Of a stretch of DNA of 21,351 nt, positions 6,776 through 15,147 are shown one piece after another. The notes below the pieces were generated by a model. It made no database searches. It had not been told where the DNA came from and saw only the letters and a list, made by a program, of their open reading frames with translations. Positions within the stretch are counted from its first letter, which is position 1. Every line of letters begins with the position of its first letter. A program made the position numbers and the translations under genes. Source of the stretch: an uncultured Chlamydiae bacterium (GTDB lineage Bacteria; Chlamydiota; Chlamydiia; Chlamydiales; Rhabdochlamydiaceae); assembly GCA_945957075.1 (NCBI GenBank), contig CAMFJP010000007.1, positions 1-21,351 of the forward strand. Reading direction: 5' to 3'.

Positions 6776-6931
6776 ATGATGACAAGTCTTATCCTCCTCT
6801 TCACCATTGCTATGCTCTGTGCCTTCAAAGGCAAGCGCATGGCCGCCATTACAATCGGCCTTATCAACCTCGTCTTATTTCTCCTGCTATTTTGGCACCA
6901 TATAACCGTACCACTCCCTATAAACTTATGA
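6776..6931 (+). CDS. Small membrane protein, DUF5993-like, coupled to dsbB
   Basis: A 51-aa protein with two hydrophobic segments (residues about 3-16 and 23-40) separated by a basic turn, FKGKRMA, and ending WHHITVPLPINL. The ...GRRRaAl....L.....F.HHaTDPL pattern is what I remember of DUF5993, short proteins found directly upstream of some dsbB genes; the assignment is from memory. The start is the first of two adjacent ATGs, with AAGGAG ten bases upstream; an in-frame TTG at 6743 is less likely. Its stop overlaps the dsbB start (ATGA), so the two are translationally coupled. A supporting role for DsbB in the inner membrane is inferred from this coupling only. Confidence 0.72.
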   Translation: MMTSLILLFTIAMLCAFKGKRMAAITIGLINLVLFLLLFWHHITVPLPINL

Positions 6932-7449
6932 AAAGAATTACACTACAGCGCGCACTAAGCGCCCTTTTTATCGTTGTCCTTTCAGGCGTGCTCATGGGTG
7001 CTTATAGTATACAATTTTTTAAAGATGAAATGCCCTGCCCTCTATGCCTTCTCCAGCGCGTTGGCATGATCGGCGTAGCCTTGGGCCAAGTGCTAAATCT
7101 ACGCTTTGGTATGCGGCCTGCCCACCACGCCTTTTCCATTTTTAGCGCCCTCTGCGGAGCATCTGTATCCATACGACAAATCACCCTCCATATTTGTCCA
7201 GGCTTCCCAACCTTTGGTGAACCTGTATTTGGCGCCTCCTTATACACATGGGCCTTTATCACATTTGTTGCATCTATTTTCGCCATTGGCTGCATGCTTT
7301 TTCTATATAAAAACGATACAGACCAAAAAGCCCCACCAAAAATGGAACTTTGGGCCAAAGCAGCCTGCGGTCTTATCCTTCTTATTACCGTTGCCAATAT
7401 TTTCACAACATTTTGGGAGTGCGGCCCCCTGTTCTGCCCAGAAATTTAA
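6928..7449 (+). CDS. dsbB: Disulfide bond formation protein B (DsbB family)
   Basis: Inner-membrane quinone reductase that reoxidises DsbA-like thiol oxidases in the periplasm. This fits chlamydiae, whose outer envelope depends on disulfide cross-links. The protein is 173 aa with four hydrophobic segments (about 9-27, 44-60, 67-83, 107-127) plus a final one (about 143-161). The redox CPLC motif (C37, C40) follows the first segment. The second loop has one cysteine, C90 in HICPGFPTFGEPVFG, and a further pair, C165 and C170, sits at the C-terminal end (ECGPLFC). The classical second-loop pair is therefore rearranged compared with E. coli DsbB. The ATGA overlap with the preceding gene fixes the start. 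Confidence 0.88.
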   Translation: MKRITLQRALSALFIVVLSGVLMGAYSIQFFKDEMPCPLCLLQRVGMIGVALGQVLNLRFGMRPAHHAFSIFSALCGASVSIRQITLHICPGFPTFGEPVFGASLYTWAFITFVASIFAIGCMLFLYKNDTDQKAPPKMELWAKAACGLILLITVANIFTTFWECGPLFCPEI

Positions 7450-7500
7450 GACTTTTGCTAAGACTTTCATTTTCAATCGCTTAAAATTAAAACATCTAAC

Positions 7501-7519
7501 TTATTATTATAAATAATAA
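7501..7519. other. AT-only palindrome upstream of the giant gene
   Basis: TTATTATTATAAATAATAA is an inverted repeat with 8-base arms. It lies between dsbB and the promoter at 7546. It has no GC stem and so is a poor terminator; it might mark a protein-binding or easily melted site. Function unknown. Confidence 0.3.
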
Positions 7520-7522
7520 TTC

Positions 7523-7551
7523 TGTTAAAAATATCCTATTTTTGCTATAAT
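7523..7551 (+). promoter_or_regulatory. Putative extended -10 promoter of the giant gene
   Basis: TGCTATAAT at 7543-7551 is a perfect extended -10 (TGnTATAAT). The -35 position, 17 bases upstream, holds only TGTTAA. The predicted transcript starts near 7558, giving a 5' leader of about 30 bases with a modest TAGGCGA eight bases before ATG 7588. Confidence 0.5.
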
Positions 7552-7587
7552 TGAAATAAAATATTTTATAACTCGTAGGCGATACAT

Positions 7588-10500
7588 ATGTTTTCTTACT
7601 ACAATCAATATGGAAACTTTTATAGTAATCCTGCTTTTCAAGGGCCACCATTTATACCCTTTCAACCCCAAACCCCCGCATGTTGGTCCGGAAGACACTA
7701 CCACCAATCTGCCTACCAAGCACCATACTATCAATACGTCCCAACCCCACTCCCAACACGCCAGACCAACTTCCGCGCACAACCCATACCCACAGAGCTA
7801 TTAAGAACTGCAACACCACCTGTAAGAACTGCAACACCACCTGCCTACAACCCCTACTTTCGACCAGCTGCACCACCAACAACTGCACGAAGACCGGCAA
7901 GACCACAACCTTCAAGAGAAGTGCTCGCAAAAGAAGCAGCTGAAAAAGAACAACTTCGAGCAAAATTATACCAAGAAATATCAAAAAATCTCGTTGAAAT
8001 GCGCCAAATTCTAGACGTAGCTCAGATTCCATTAGAGAACTGGCCCACCTTCTGCAAGCGCACAGAAGAGAGAGAAGAATTATTACGTGCTTTACTTAAA
8101 GACGCGCCTCTACCCCCACAAACTAGACCAAATAACCTAGAAGAAAACGTAAACCTAAGACTACTTGCTCTAAAAAACAAAGTCCTTCAGCTCCAACAAA
8201 ATGAAAAAATAAAGACGCGCCTTGGCACAATAGAAAGACTTATCGCAGTTTTACAAGATCCCTCAGCATCGGATCTACAAACTTACATTCCCTATCTAAA
8301 TAAAATAATAGGCGATTTACGTAATCTTGGCGGAGAGAGCCTCTTCCTGATCGATACTATTCTAAACGAAATCTCCATGTTAATTACAAACAATTCCCAA
8401 GAACCTAAAACAATAGATGGCGCTTACTTAGAAAAATTACTATTTAGCCTATCGATATGGAGTTACCATAGCGTTGACTTAACTGTTGGGAAACAGCTAT
8501 TAGCTGAGGTGGAATTCATGCTAAATACATTTCCTCTTTATTCAGCCACACGCGAGCTTTGCTCTCGAATCTGCATGCAAGTACACCTTCCAGAAGCCAT
8601 TATAAGAAGTCTCTGCTACCAAGCTATCGTAACCGACCTAAATATTCAAAACAGGAACTCTGTTACAACAGGAGCAGAAGACACTTCGGCTTTTTTAACA
8701 CGAGCATTGGAACAAATACTACCACCCCCTGCACCTCTACCCTCACCAACATTCGAACCTGTAACACCACAACCTGTTGTTAGATCCATACCACAAATAG
8801 AACACGGCCTTAACACTACAAATGCTCCACAAGAAGTTAGAAATCTATACGCACGCCTCATGGCAGATCCACACATCTCAATCGAAGAAGCCCGAATACG
8901 CTGTCAGAATGCCTTAGTTACAATACAAAGTCTTCAAGCTATACAAGCTTCAAAAAGCACTATAGATTTCTGCCTAAAGCTCATAACAAGTACAGAAAGG
9001 AGACCGGAGGATATATTATCAGAATGCACTGCAGCCTTATCTAAAGACGTAATGGCCCAAGTCGACAATTACGCTAGAATAAAACAAGCATTAACGCAAT
9101 CACATATAACACCTTACACTAAAGCTGTTTGCGAGCCACTACTACAGAGAATGACTGATGAAAATGTGGCGTTATGCTGGAAAGCAATACGAGAGAATAA
9201 ACTCGGCCCCGATTCTCTTCCTAACACAATGCCCCCCCCTCAGCTCGCGTTACAAGCAACTACACCAATAAGCGATCCTTCATCACCCATAGCACCTACT
9301 ATTTCTTCATCCTCACCCAATGACGCAGCAACTCCAAGTGAAGGTCCTACTGTTCCACTCTTATTTACACCAGATACAAATCGGAGATTAACTAGAAGCG
9401 CATCGCTCCCATCACATAATACATCAGATCTTATAACCCCAACTAGACGTCGCTCATTACCACCCCAGCCGATTACAATCCCACAAGCTGATCCAAATTC
9501 AACTATAGCACCCTTACCGCCTCCATTCGTACTCCCAACTTTGCTTCCTGATCACCCACCCACAGGCGCAGCAACCCCAAGTTTAGTTCCTTCTACACCA
9601 CCCTTATTTAGACCAGTAATAAACCATCAATTTAATACAGATCATAAATTAACTAGAAGAGCATCGTTAACATCAACAGAAAAACCAGACCCTAAAATCA
9701 CCACCCGATCTAGAAGCAGCTCATTACCACCCCAGCCAAATCCTTTAGATGCTCCCCAGCCGATTACAATCCCACCAGGTAATTCACATTCAACTATAGC
9801 ACCCCCACCAACTCCAAGAGAACTTCCTACCGGACTACCCCCAATAATATCCACAGACATACTATCTTCACGCTCAGCCTCACCTGCATTCGATGTCGAA
9901 AGCTCAACAGAACTCACACCACCTTCTTCCCCGAATGCATCCACAACAGGTGCCGCACCACCTCCATTCGTACCCACAGGCGGATTGCCACACCAACCAC
10001 CAGGCTTCAATCCCTTTGCACAGACTGAAGGCGGATTCCCACAACACCCACCAGGCGGTAATCCATTTGACCAACAACCACAATATGGTTTTGGCGGCCA
10101 AGGATTTTCTGCCGGACCACCTCCATTCTCACCAACAGGCGGTAATCAATTTGACCAAAAACCACAGCCTGGTTCTGGTTCCAATAGCGGATTTACTACC
10201 GGTTTTGGCGATCTTCCAGCATTTCCACCCGGCTATGATCCCAATGCACAAACTCCTTTTGGACAATTTTATGGTTCATTCCAACAACCACGTGGCCGAT
10301 ATGGTTTTAAAGACACATGTGGCAATCTTTCTGCAGATGCTTTCAAAAAAATGTACACCTATATTCTAGATCAAATACCTGAATCGTCCGCAGATGGCCC
10401 CTCAAATCAAGCTAGAAACCAGCTCAGAGCAGTTGTAGTATCTTGTCAAATGACCGCCGGGTTAAACAGATTTCAGAAACAAGATCTTACACCCATCATC

Positions 10501-13500
10501 GAGCAAATCCAATCAGAGATAGATCAATCTACTGATCCTGCTTTATTTGCCCTTACAAAAAAACTCTTAGAAGTTGCCACGCTGGATGCAGCTGTAACAG
10601 ATGCTGAAGAGGCTTTTAATGAAATAGAAAGTACAACAAACCAATACATCCCTCTCTTCGGACTAGGTAATCTACCCGTTGATGCCGACCAAACATGGAT
10701 ACGTTCAGAAGAAACCGAATTACAATTAGACGCTAAAAAGCAACAATGGGAAGAAATCAAGTCGCAGATCCGAAGTCAAATTGAGGCTTTAAATACAATA
10801 TCAGCAACAGATCTAGATGATGTCATGAGTGCATTTCAAACCTATAAACAGACTTTGACAGAATCCGCACAAGCAGCCTCCCAGATTAGACCACGTCACC
10901 CCTTTACACGTGGGGGTGTATTCAACCAAATAGAAACAGCTGAGCTAGAAACCGCATTTACACATTTGCTAACAGCTGCTGCCCAAATAGACGACGAAGC
11001 AACAGACCTTGAACATGAAAAACAAAGGATAGAGATACTCAAAAAGAACATCAATGAGATAGAAACTGGCATTCTCTCTATTTTGGTTGAAGAGGGGTTT
11101 AGTCGTAGTCCTATCCTTACACTTCAAGGGGAAATTTCTCAGGCGCATAAAGATACGCCTGCAATGTTAAAACAGTGTAGAGCCCTATGTCACGCAAAGG
11201 GCATGTTACAGACATTACAAGGTCAACAAGTAAATCATAGACAGATAAATTCATTTATAAAAGAATTAGAAGATCAAATACAAAGACATGCAGTTCGTTT
11301 AGATGATTTGAACACAGAGTTCTCTGAATTAAAAACTGAGATTGCATCTGCCGTTCTTAATCTCAAAACATCATCTGTTGAAGGATCATCTTTTAGTCGA
11401 GAGTCGCTTGAATCTTACCGAGACACCATACACAGATTACATAGACGGCTTCTTGATCTAAATGATACATACACTACTCTAAAAGAACAGAGTCAACAAA
11501 TAACACAAAAGCTTACAAAAGCGCTTACTCACATTGAAACGCTTTCTGATACACTCCTAGCTTTAAAAAATGAAACCACTAAAGAGCCCTCAGAAGAGGA
11601 ACTAACAAGACGCATTAGCTATATAAATCAAGCCTTTGAAGAACAAAGTTGTTATAGAACCTTACCAGACAGCGTATTTAATCTAATCCAGAGCGGGCCA
11701 ATGCCAAAGGCTATTACAGAAATTGAGCAACTAGAAAGCCGTGGTCTACCATTTTTCCCTATTCTTATGAAACAACTCGACGACATGAAAGCCGGCGTAT
11801 CCGGATTATTCGTAGATGGTCCATATACATTTAAAGGTCTAAATCAAGAGCTTGGGATTTTCCAAAAGCAAATAGAAAATGCAGTAGGTTTACTAAACAA
11901 TGACAGCACGCCGCCTTCTTCAAAAATGTTCCTATGTCAAATAATAGAAACTGCTATACAACATGTCACCTTAGCACAAGGCGTTGAAGCAGCCTCAGAT
12001 ATGCAACCAGGAAGTGTTGGAGCCACCACAGGCATGCACACTGACCGCACATTACAAAAGCTAATAGAGGGTTTATCCGCGGCAAGCCTTTTCTTAGAGA
12101 CTGCCATAAAGGCAATTGATCCAACAGGCGCAGCGACCATGATTCAGTGGATTGATTATTGCATCGCCTCCTGCGAAACAAATCATCAGTCTTTTGCTAA
12201 TTTTATTCAAAACCAGACTACCTCATGGGATTCTAATGTGCCTATCTATCTAAAAATACAACAAAAGCTTCCAGACGATCCATCTATAGATGATTTGCGC
12301 GCATTAAGAGGACAATATGAAAATCTAATTACGCCTTGTATGCCAGATCCACAAAGCTTACAAAACGCAAGAAGAGTAAAAGATTCACTTGCACCAGAGT
12401 CTAGGTGCGCTACAGTCAGCGACGTGATCGATGCACTAAATCAACAAAACACCCCCGTTCCTGAATTACTACGAGCATACAGCCCTAATATAGAGCAATG
12501 CAAAGGCTATGCATATCATGATGTAGGATTAAAAGGACTACAAGAAGCACTTACTGAACAAGTTGTCAGTCTGAAACTACAATTAAAGAGATGTAGAGAA
12601 GAAGAACAAAAAGACATTGCCGGTAAGGCTATTGGATACTTAGACGAATTGTTGAAAATAAACCATGATTTAAACAACCCGAAATCGGACTTAATCCGTC
12701 TATTGATTCATAAAATGCAAATCCATGAGTTTGTGGGTGATGTAGACAAGATTAGGGAGTGCTGTTTTTGTATATGCAATCTTAATGACGAGAGCATTAG
12801 AGACAACCCTGAAATGTCCGGAGAAGACATCTTAGACATTCTAAATCATTCTCTAGACCTACTGCAAAGAATTCAGCCTCCAAACGATCAGGTCACTGCT
12901 CGTATACAGGAGATCCTAGAAAGGATAGGTCTAATAAGAGAAAAAGAGATATCAAGTTTTCAACACATAATACCGTTGCTAAATGGGGGTAGTACGTTGT
13001 ATGAAATTTACACTACAATGCTGCCAACCGATTTTAATATCTCACAAGGACACAAAAAGCTGTTTAATGACCTCTACGAAGACATGACCACTATAGAGTT
13101 AATACGCCTTAAGTTTGAAGAAAAATTCGCGCTATTCACTCAAAATCCAGAGAAACTACGACAGAATGCCCTTAAGAAAATGGCATACAGCATCGCTGTG
13201 ATGGATCCGTTACAGCAGATACCTAGTATTATGTGGAGTTTATCTTCTCATAGCTTAGAAGATCTCAAACAGCAATTACTCGAAATCAGACAATCGATCC
13301 CATCTAATCCCCTAGTAGAAGACATTAAAGAATACCTAAATAATGCGGCACGAGCAGAAAATCATTACGAAATACTTACAACACTAACCTTCGTATTAAC
13401 AGATAACACTAGTACAGCAAAACGATATTTACAATCCGTGTGGGACCAAGAAATACAAGGGGATCATACCCATGATTTATATACTATCTACACAACAGCA

Positions 13501-14427
13501 ATGGGGCCATTCGCTACACCTCTTCAAATACAAGAAGCCTGCACTGCAATCCAGAACTACCTTTCACAACCGATAGCAGATGAAGTGATGCCGACAGAAG
13601 AAGATCCGGACTCGTCTATTCTAGCATTTACGCTTGCACCCGGCTTAGAACATTTACTAACACCCGCAAGGAACGTGCTGCGTGCGACTGCCCCATTTTT
13701 TACACGACAAGTTCAACAACAGGCAGCGCCGACTCCCCTTGCAATTATGCAACCAACAACACAACAACCAGATCGCGCTATAATCGATGATTATTTTTCA
13801 CCCTCGGTAGGCTCTGACAGTCAAAAAAGCAAAGAAATTTTAAAAAAAATCCACATGCTCGAAGCTCTACAAAGAAGCCCAAATCCTATTGCACTCATTA
13901 AAGAATGGAAAAGATTATTATCCGAGCCGCAGTTCAAGAGGTTACAAACACGAGAACTCTTTGGTTGGCTAACATTTGTCGAAGCAAGTCCCGATTATAA
14001 TTACATGTTAAAGCGGCTAAACGACATGTATAGGCACAGCGAAATCTCCTCTGATGAATCCGATGATGAAAAGGAGTCAGACACGGACTCTCCTTCTCTC
14101 ATGCCCTTCCTCGCAAACAGAGGAAGAGCAGTGGACCGCCAGTCAAGAAGACCGAGAGAAAGCTGCCCTTCCCGGCCACAGACATCTGCTGCGCGAGAGC
14201 CACAACAATCAAAGGACTCAGACCTGAGAGAAAAAAAAATCAAACTTCTCAACGCTGTCTATGCAACAAAAAAACCACAGAATAGAGCCGACCTGTTAGC
14301 TGAGGCGAGAAGAAAAGGTGGGAACAAATCTCCTGAGTTCATTGCATTTGCAAGGAGTTTATCTACGGACAATGAATCACTAAGGAGCGTGGCATTCGAT
14401 TCGTTCGGGATACTCCTTCCGCGCTAA
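7588..14427 (+). CDS. Giant protein of unknown function (2,279 aa), disordered and coiled-coil; candidate effector
   Basis: I do not recognise this protein; no enzymatic motif, convincing membrane segment or cleavable signal peptide is seen. Order of parts: residues 1-115 rich in Pro, Tyr, Gln and Thr, with a tandem RTATPPV/RTATPPA; about 116-380 mostly helical, charged; a Pro-rich linker near 385-405; helical 410-540; a Ser/Thr/Pro-rich segment about 545-790 containing two copies of a module; a Gly/Phe/Pro/Gln-rich segment about 791-906; then about 1,200 residues of predicted helix with coiled-coil-like stretches (about 970-1,360); an acidic Ser/Asp/Glu cluster from about 2154; and a basic tail ending GILLPR. 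RSxSxP-type and PPxY motifs lie in the disordered parts. It is a single gene with its own promoter. Its stop overlaps the convergent mazG stop by 4 bases. A host-directed or scaffold role is inferred from architecture. Confidence 0.9.
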   Translation: MFSYYNQYGNFYSNPAFQGPPFIPFQPQTPACWSGRHYHQSAYQAPYYQYVPTPLPTRQTNFRAQPIPTELLRTATPPVRTATPPAYNPYFRPAAPPTTARRPARPQPSREVLAKEAAEKEQLRAKLYQEISKNLVEMRQILDVAQIPLENWPTFCKRTEEREELLRALLKDAPLPPQTRPNNLEENVNLRLLALKNKVLQLQQNEKIKTRLGTIERLIAVLQDPSASDLQTYIPYLNKIIGDLRNLGGESLFLIDTILNEISMLITNNSQEPKTIDGAYLEKLLFSLSIWSYHSVDLTVGKQLLAEVEFMLNTFPLYSATRELCSRICMQVHLPEAIIRSLCYQAIVTDLNIQNRNSVTTGAEDTSAFLTRALEQILPPPAPLPSPTFEPVTPQPVVRSIPQIEHGLNTTNAPQEVRNLYARLMADPHISIEEARIRCQNALVTIQSLQAIQASKSTIDFCLKLITSTERRPEDILSECTAALSKDVMAQVDNYARIKQALTQSHITPYTKAVCEPLLQRMTDENVALCWKAIRENKLGPDSLPNTMPPPQLALQATTPISDPSSPIAPTISSSSPNDAATPSEGPTVPLLFTPDTNRRLTRSASLPSHNTSDLITPTRRRSLPPQPITIPQADPNSTIAPLPPPFVLPTLLPDHPPTGAATPSLVPSTPPLFRPVINHQFNTDHKLTRRASLTSTEKPDPKITTRSRSSSLPPQPNPLDAPQPITIPPGNSHSTIAPPPTPRELPTGLPPIISTDILSSRSASPAFDVESSTELTPPSSPNASTTGAAPPPFVPTGGLPHQPPGFNPFAQTEGGFPQHPPGGNPFDQQPQYGFGGQGFSAGPPPFSPTGGNQFDQKPQPGSGSNSGFTTGFGDLPAFPPGYDPNAQTPFGQFYGSFQQPRGRYGFKDTCGNLSADAFKKMYTYILDQIPESSADGPSNQARNQLRAVVVSCQMTAGLNRFQKQDLTPIIEQIQSEIDQSTDPALFALTKKLLEVATLDAAVTDAEEAFNEIESTTNQYIPLFGLGNLPVDADQTWIRSEETELQLDAKKQQWEEIKSQIRSQIEALNTISATDLDDVMSAFQTYKQTLTESAQAASQIRPRHPFTRGGVFNQIETAELETAFTHLLTAAAQIDDEATDLEHEKQRIEILKKNINEIETGILSILVEEGFSRSPILTLQGEISQAHKDTPAMLKQCRALCHAKGMLQTLQGQQVNHRQINSFIKELEDQIQRHAVRLDDLNTEFSELKTEIASAVLNLKTSSVEGSSFSRESLESYRDTIHRLHRRLLDLNDTYTTLKEQSQQITQKLTKALTHIETLSDTLLALKNETTKEPSEEELTRRISYINQAFEEQSCYRTLPDSVFNLIQSGPMPKAITEIEQLESRGLPFFPILMKQLDDMKAGVSGLFVDGPYTFKGLNQELGIFQKQIENAVGLLNNDSTPPSSKMFLCQIIETAIQHVTLAQGVEAASDMQPGSVGATTGMHTDRTLQKLIEGLSAASLFLETAIKAIDPTGAATMIQWIDYCIASCETNHQSFANFIQNQTTSWDSNVPIYLKIQQKLPDDPSIDDLRALRGQYENLITPCMPDPQSLQNARRVKDSLAPESRCATVSDVIDALNQQNTPVPELLRAYSPNIEQCKGYAYHDVGLKGLQEALTEQVVSLKLQLKRCREEEQKDIAGKAIGYLDELLKINHDLNNPKSDLIRLLIHKMQIHEFVGDVDKIRECCFCICNLNDESIRDNPEMSGEDILDILNHSLDLLQRIQPPNDQVTARIQEILERIGLIREKEISSFQHIIPLLNGGSTLYEIYTTMLPTDFNISQGHKKLFNDLYEDMTTIELIRLKFEEKFALFTQNPEKLRQNALKKMAYSIAVMDPLQQIPSIMWSLSSHSLEDLKQQLLEIRQSIPSNPLVEDIKEYLNNAARAENHYEILTTLTFVLTDNTSTAKRYLQSVWDQEIQGDHTHDLYTIYTTAMGPFATPLQIQEACTAIQNYLSQPIADEVMPTEEDPDSSILAFTLAPGLEHLLTPARNVLRATAPFFTRQVQQQAAPTPLAIMQPTTQQPDRAIIDDYFSPSVGSDSQKSKEILKKIHMLEALQRSPNPIALIKEWKRLLSEPQFKRLQTRELFGWLTFVEASPDYNYMLKRLNDMYRHSEISSDESDDEKESDTDSPSLMPFLANRGRAVDRQSRRPRESCPSRPQTSAAREPQQSKDSDLREKKIKLLNAVYATKKPQNRADLLAEARRKGGNKSPEFIAFARSLSTDNESLRSVAFDSFGILLPR
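7803..7844 (+). repeat. Tandem 21-bp repeat in the giant gene
   Basis: Two adjacent 21-base units starting AAGAACTGCAACACCACCTG differ only in the last base. They encode the heptad RTATPP-V/A twice, in the Pro-rich N-terminal segment; the second copy runs into a PPAY motif. Confidence 0.85.
9322..9830 (+). repeat. Diverged two-copy module in the Ser/Thr/Pro-rich segment
   Basis: Unit 1 begins near 9322 and unit 2 near 9565. Each has the order: AATPS, P-LLF or PPLF, LTR-ASL, an Arg/Ser stretch ending SLPPQP, QPITIP, STIAP. At DNA level GCCGATTACAATCCCA recurs (about 9468 and 9758), and AACTATAGCACCC recurs too. Spacing between matching blocks grows from about 243 to 290 bases, so insertions occurred after duplication. 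A third partial echo (TGAA, PPPFVP) follows at about 9950. Confidence 0.7.
9958..10305 (+). repeat. Gly/Phe/Pro/Gln-rich low-complexity segment of the giant gene
   Basis: Encodes repeated PPPF-PTGG, PPG-NPF and NQFDQ-type units (residues about 791-906) such as QPPGFNPFAQ and HPPGGNPFDQ. Degenerate DNA repeats accompany this, for example CCACCTCCATTC at about 9958 and 10118. It resembles phase-separating or prion-like FG/PQ-rich linkers; that reading is inference. Confidence 0.7.
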
Positions 14428-15077
14428 TCAAGGGGATGCGCTTTCTCCTCCTCCCAAGTGTGGTAGCGCTCTTCGTAGCGGGCTAGGGTCCGGCGGAGGG
14501 CGCTTTCCGTATCGATGCCTAGGGCGTCTGCTGAGGCGATAAGGGAAAAGAGCTTTTCCCCGAGGGCCTCTTCGGAGAGAGGGACTTTGTCTATCTTAGG
14601 AAGTGTAGGGGCCCCTTTGCGGTGCATTTTCTTTACCATCTTTTGGGCTTTTACAAGAAGAGGAAGGGTTGCTGGCATTCCCTCTAAAAGACTTTTGGGT
14701 TTTTCTTCGGCCTTTTCCTGTTTTTTAATCTCTTCCCAGCGTTTGAGCACCTCTTCGGGGTGACTGGCGATCTCATCTCCAAATACGTGGGGGTGGCGTC
14801 TGATGAGCTTTTCTTCGATGGTTTTCAGGATGTCTTTAATGGTAAAGCGTCCCTCTCTTTCTGCTATCTTTGCATAGAAAATCACGATGTAAAATAGGTC
14901 TCCTAATTCTTCAAGAATTTTAGGATCTTGATTTGTGTCTACGGCCTCTACAACTTCGTGAGCCTCTTCCAGAACATAGGGCTGCAGGGAGGTAAAAGTC
15001 TGTTTAATGTCCCAAGGGCAGCCTTTGGGACCGTTGAGTTTATCAGCGATGTCCATAAGGGTATCAAATGCGTGCAT
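14424..15077 (-). CDS. mazG: Nucleoside triphosphate pyrophosphohydrolase MazG
   Basis: Hydrolyses (d)NTPs to the monophosphate and pyrophosphate, a house-cleaning function. The all-alpha MazG signature is present: GCPWDIKQTF..L..Y.LEEAHEVVEAV, then ILEELGDLFYIVIFYA, giving the EExxE...ExxD metal site, followed by RRHPHVFGD and W..IK. The C-terminal half keeps EKLFSLIASADALGIDTESALRRT...E.RY, so both halves are present but the linker is short: 217 aa against 263 in E. coli. The start is ATG 15077 with GGAG seven bases upstream; an in-frame TTG at 15089 lies before that site. It converges with the giant gene, sharing CTAA at the stops, and diverges from dapB across 70 bases. Confidence 0.93.
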   Translation of the reverse strand: MHAFDTLMDIADKLNGPKGCPWDIKQTFTSLQPYVLEEAHEVVEAVDTNQDPKILEELGDLFYIVIFYAKIAEREGRFTIKDILKTIEEKLIRRHPHVFGDEIASHPEEVLKRWEEIKKQEKAEEKPKSLLEGMPATLPLLVKAQKMVKKMHRKGAPTLPKIDKVPLSEEALGEKLFSLIASADALGIDTESALRRTLARYEERYHTWEEEKAHPLD

Positions 15078-15104
15078 AGGTATCTCCAAAAAGAAATAGG
15101 GGCA

Positions 15105-15113
15105 TGCTACACT
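15105..15113 (+). promoter_or_regulatory. Putative extended -10 for dapB
   Basis: TGCTACACT is an extended -10-like element 35 bases before the dapB ATG, in the short divergent region between mazG and dapB. No convincing -35 is visible. The mazG promoter must overlap the same 70 bases. Confidence 0.35.
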
Positions 15114-15147
15114 AATCTGGATGTTTGTAGCAAGTGGGGTGTGTTGT

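Noticed and set aside
7002..7406. 134-aa - strand frame opposite dsbB
   Set aside because: The opposite strand encodes a clear DsbB with conserved cysteines; the antisense frame has no recognisable motif.
9642..10010. Gly/Val-rich - strand frame in the giant gene
   Set aside because: Composition is the antisense of the Pro-rich repeats; the + frame is continuous for 2,279 codons.
9893..10369. His/Gln-rich + strand frame in another phase
   Set aside because: It is a frame-shifted reading of the Gly/Phe/Pro/Gln repeats and has no start signal of its own.
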